Assembly: GCA_016765535.1 (NCBI GenBank)
Contig: JAESPQ010000072.1
Coordinates: 35,519 to 73,250, forward strand
Origin: Alteromonadaceae bacterium
Lineage (GTDB): Bacteria; Pseudomonadota; Gammaproteobacteria; Enterobacterales; Alteromonadaceae
DNA length: 37,732 nt
Direction of reading: 5' to 3'
Within the stretch, counting starts at the first letter, position 1, and every line of letters starts with the position of its first letter. The notes beneath the pieces were generated by a model. It did not search any database and had not been told where the DNA came from. It saw nothing but the letters and a program-made list of their open reading frames with translations. Positions 36,293 through 37,732 of this stretch are shown here, one piece after another. The position numbers were made by a program, and so were the translations under genes.

Positions 36293-37029
36293 TAAAGGCT
36301 CTTTTACTAGATACTTTAATCTTTTAGTTCCACAATGCTCTGGTACTTCGCCTAGCCATTCAACGCCTGAGTCTTTCATGGGGCATTAGGCTGCTCTTTA
36401 TTAGGAATGCCACGGGTGACGGCATGAGAAATAACGGCTTGGCGTTTTTCTTTTAATAGTGCAATTAACTTTTCTTGCTTGGCAATTAAGGTGTCAATTT
36501 TTGCGGTTTCATGGTCGAGGAAGTTGGCTATTTTTTGTTGTTCATCAACAGGCGGTATTACAAACCCTAGTTGAAGTAAGTCTTCTTGAACCATACTTGG
36601 CAAAGCGGTATTGGTAGAAAGTAAATCATATGGAAACAAAATTGCTTGACCATGGATATATTCAGCAATTGAATTTTCGAATATTACGCTATAGAACATC
36701 GTATCAACTGTCCAAAACTTTCCATTAACAATAAGAGATTTATCTATCGTGCCTTTTCTCCCAAAAAGCACTGATATGCCATCATATAGATAATTAGAGC
36801 TACGTTTAAACTCGCCACCCCGCCACCCCACCTGAGCCATAAACAGGATAGCCTCCACTCAGAACTTCTACATGCTTATAATCTTTTCCATTTTTAATTC
36901 GCAATACATTTTTGAGTTTACCAATCTCCCAATGGGATGGCTGGGAACTATCCCCAACCACTCAACACCAGATTCTTTATACTCAGGATAAACACTGTAC
37001 TTTCTACCGCTCAAGGCTGTTGCTGTCAT
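36293..37029 (-). pseudogene. hsdS: Type I restriction-modification specificity subunit, broken
   Basis: HsdS sets the DNA target of type I R-M complexes. The ATG at 37029 overlaps the fic stop (TAATG) and gives YPEYKESGVEWLGIVPSH. Then a 5-bp insertion (36932-36936) shifts the frame, a stop arises at 36868-36870, and a 13-bp G-rich expansion (GGGGTGGC twice, 36814-36829) shifts it back. The first recognition domain ([26 protein letters not shown]) and conserved region ([21 protein letters not shown], continuing through [17 protein letters not shown]) read on, until a 1-base loss in a C-run at 36380 breaks the join to the second half ([15 protein letters not shown]). That half ends after about 29 residues. 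No hsdM or hsdR is in view. Confidence 0.85.
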
Positions 37030-37619
37030 TATGAATCACCCGCTTGCTTCGATTGATTAATGATCTGCCAATAGCCCGTTTTATCACTGCCAATCCGCGC
37101 TATTATTTTTTGATCTTTTAGTCGCTTTATTCGCCTTTTAGTTGTGCTGATACTTATGCCGCATTGCTGACTGATTTGCATTGCAGTGATCTGCTTATTT
37201 TGTGTGATCAGCGCTAAAACATCATTATTTACAGGTTCACGATTCACATTTACAGTGTCACTCGTGCGTTTTACAGTATCATTTAGGGTGTCAGGTGTAC
37301 TTTTACCGTGGCGAATTTGCATTTCACGATTTTTAAATTCATCATTGTTCGCGTCGACATCATTATTCGCGTCGATCAATGCTTTCAAAAAACGGATTAA
37401 ATAGCTATCTGTTTTATGCACACCAGCGGTGAGGTTTTCATAATTAGATCGCACCAATGCGTTACGAAAGTACCAAGAATGCTCCGCAAACAAATCGTTA
37501 TTCACCTGTGTGTAACCTAACTTTTTCAAGTATTTAATCAGAAATATTGCCGTGGTTCGTGTATTACCCTCACTAAAAATATGGATCTGCCATACTAGCG
37601 ATACCCCCTGTGTCAGACT
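37029..37619 (-). pseudogene. Fic-domain protein with C-terminal winged helix, 5' end cut by IS
   Basis: Fic proteins transfer AMP or related groups to protein side chains. The core motif is WQIHIFSEGNTRTTAIF, matching HxFxxGN(G/T)R with His, Gly, Asn and Arg present, followed by HSWYFRNALVRSNYENL as in the Fic branch often found beside hsdS. The C-terminal 60 residues (from VLALITQNKQITAMQISQQC) form a helix-turn-helix or winged-helix domain. The N-terminal part, including any inhibitory helix, is missing: homology stops at the IS end at 37620. A GTG that could open the frame at 37634 lies inside the IS. It is coupled to hsdS by TAATG. Confidence 0.8.
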
Positions 37620-37732
37620 CTGTCTCTTGATCACATCTCAAGCATCTGCTGTTGCATGAATTTTGCCCCTTCTAAAAGTTTAGTTAGGGCAAACCAACCA
37701 TCCCATAACGCTTCCCAACCAACAATTCCCGT
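37620..37732 (-). mobile_element. IS50/Tn5-like insertion sequence (IS4 family), one end
   Basis: The terminal repeat at 37620-37638 reads CTGTCTCTTGATCACATCT on the plus strand. It differs from the remembered Tn5 inside end at one of 19 positions and carries a GATC Dam site at the same place. The adjoining minus-strand frame is a transposase C-terminus. The element body extends right, out of the window. The 9 bp at 37611-37619 (TGTCAGACT) should be the target duplication. Confidence 0.88.
37631..37732 (-). CDS. IS50-like transposase, C-terminal 33 residues
   Basis: The visible tail TGIVGWEALWDGWFALTKLL followed by EGAKFMQQQM corresponds to the end of Tn5 transposase (TGIASWGALWEGWEALQSKL then DGFLAAKDLM). 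Its TGA stop (37631-37633) falls within the terminal repeat, the same overlap as in IS50. The rest of the gene is beyond the window edge. Confidence 0.82.
   Translation of the reverse strand, partial: TGIVGWEALWDGWFALTKLLEGAKFMQQQMLEM

Noticed and set aside
36376-36858. Second half-size HsdS as an intact, separately translated half-subunit.
   Set aside because: It lacks the start of its recognition domain in frame, has no ribosome site, and the upstream segment clearly belongs to the same gene in shifted frames.
37631-37634. GTG at 37634 as the native start of the Fic gene.
   Set aside because: It lies inside the IS terminal repeat, and the protein would lack the N-terminal half of the Fic fold; the frame is open there only because of the insertion.

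Overview
The window looks like chromosome of a marine gammaproteobacterium of the Alteromonadales, most likely Colwellia/Thalassotalea-like. This rests on low GC, close resemblance of every housekeeping protein to its gammaproteobacterial form, a full hisLGDCBHAFI operon, a VolA-type surface lipase, and dispersed palindromic repeats of the type common in that group. The taxonomic call is inference; nothing was searched.

Three blocks keep an E. coli-like gene order. (1) topA ... sohB ... yciK (1-13674) is spread out by an arginase-family enzyme, an Ig-repeat lipoprotein, a dicarboxylate/amino-acid symporter and a VolA-like lipoprotein lipase. (2) yoaA-tsaB-slp(yeaY)-fadD (21101 down to 13786, minus strand) has three additional genes: a 117-aa protein, an M50-like membrane metalloprotease whose stop overlaps the Slp start by 4 nt (ATGA), and an alpha/beta hydrolase. 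(3) recR-htpG-adk (35742 down to 31897, minus strand) carries a clear sigma-32-type promoter before htpG.

Between blocks 2 and 3 lies the histidine operon (21874-29581, plus strand). It starts with a 16-codon leader peptide holding six consecutive His codons, competing hairpins and a terminator, which is classical attenuation. It then runs hisG, hisD, hisC, hisB (bifunctional), hisH, hisA, hisF and hisIE. Every junction from hisD on overlaps or nearly touches; only the hisG-hisD gap is long (306 bp) and holds a repeat hairpin. A periplasmic binding-protein-like gene, elaA and a MAPEG membrane protein follow.

The right end (35.8-37.7 kb) is decayed accessory DNA where ybaB/dnaX would normally precede recR. 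It holds an hsdS specificity gene of a type I restriction-modification system broken by three small indels and truncated in its second recognition domain, a coupled Fic-domain gene, and the end of a Tn5/IS50-type insertion sequence that cuts the Fic gene. The transposase stop codon lies inside the IS terminal repeat, as in IS50.

Intergenic DNA contains several repeat families: a CGTCAT...ATCT hairpin family (three copies), a GTAGGTCG family, a heptamer (TCTAGGK) family, and a 146-bp nested-palindrome element with 22-bp inverted ends. I saw no rRNA, tRNA or CRISPR array.
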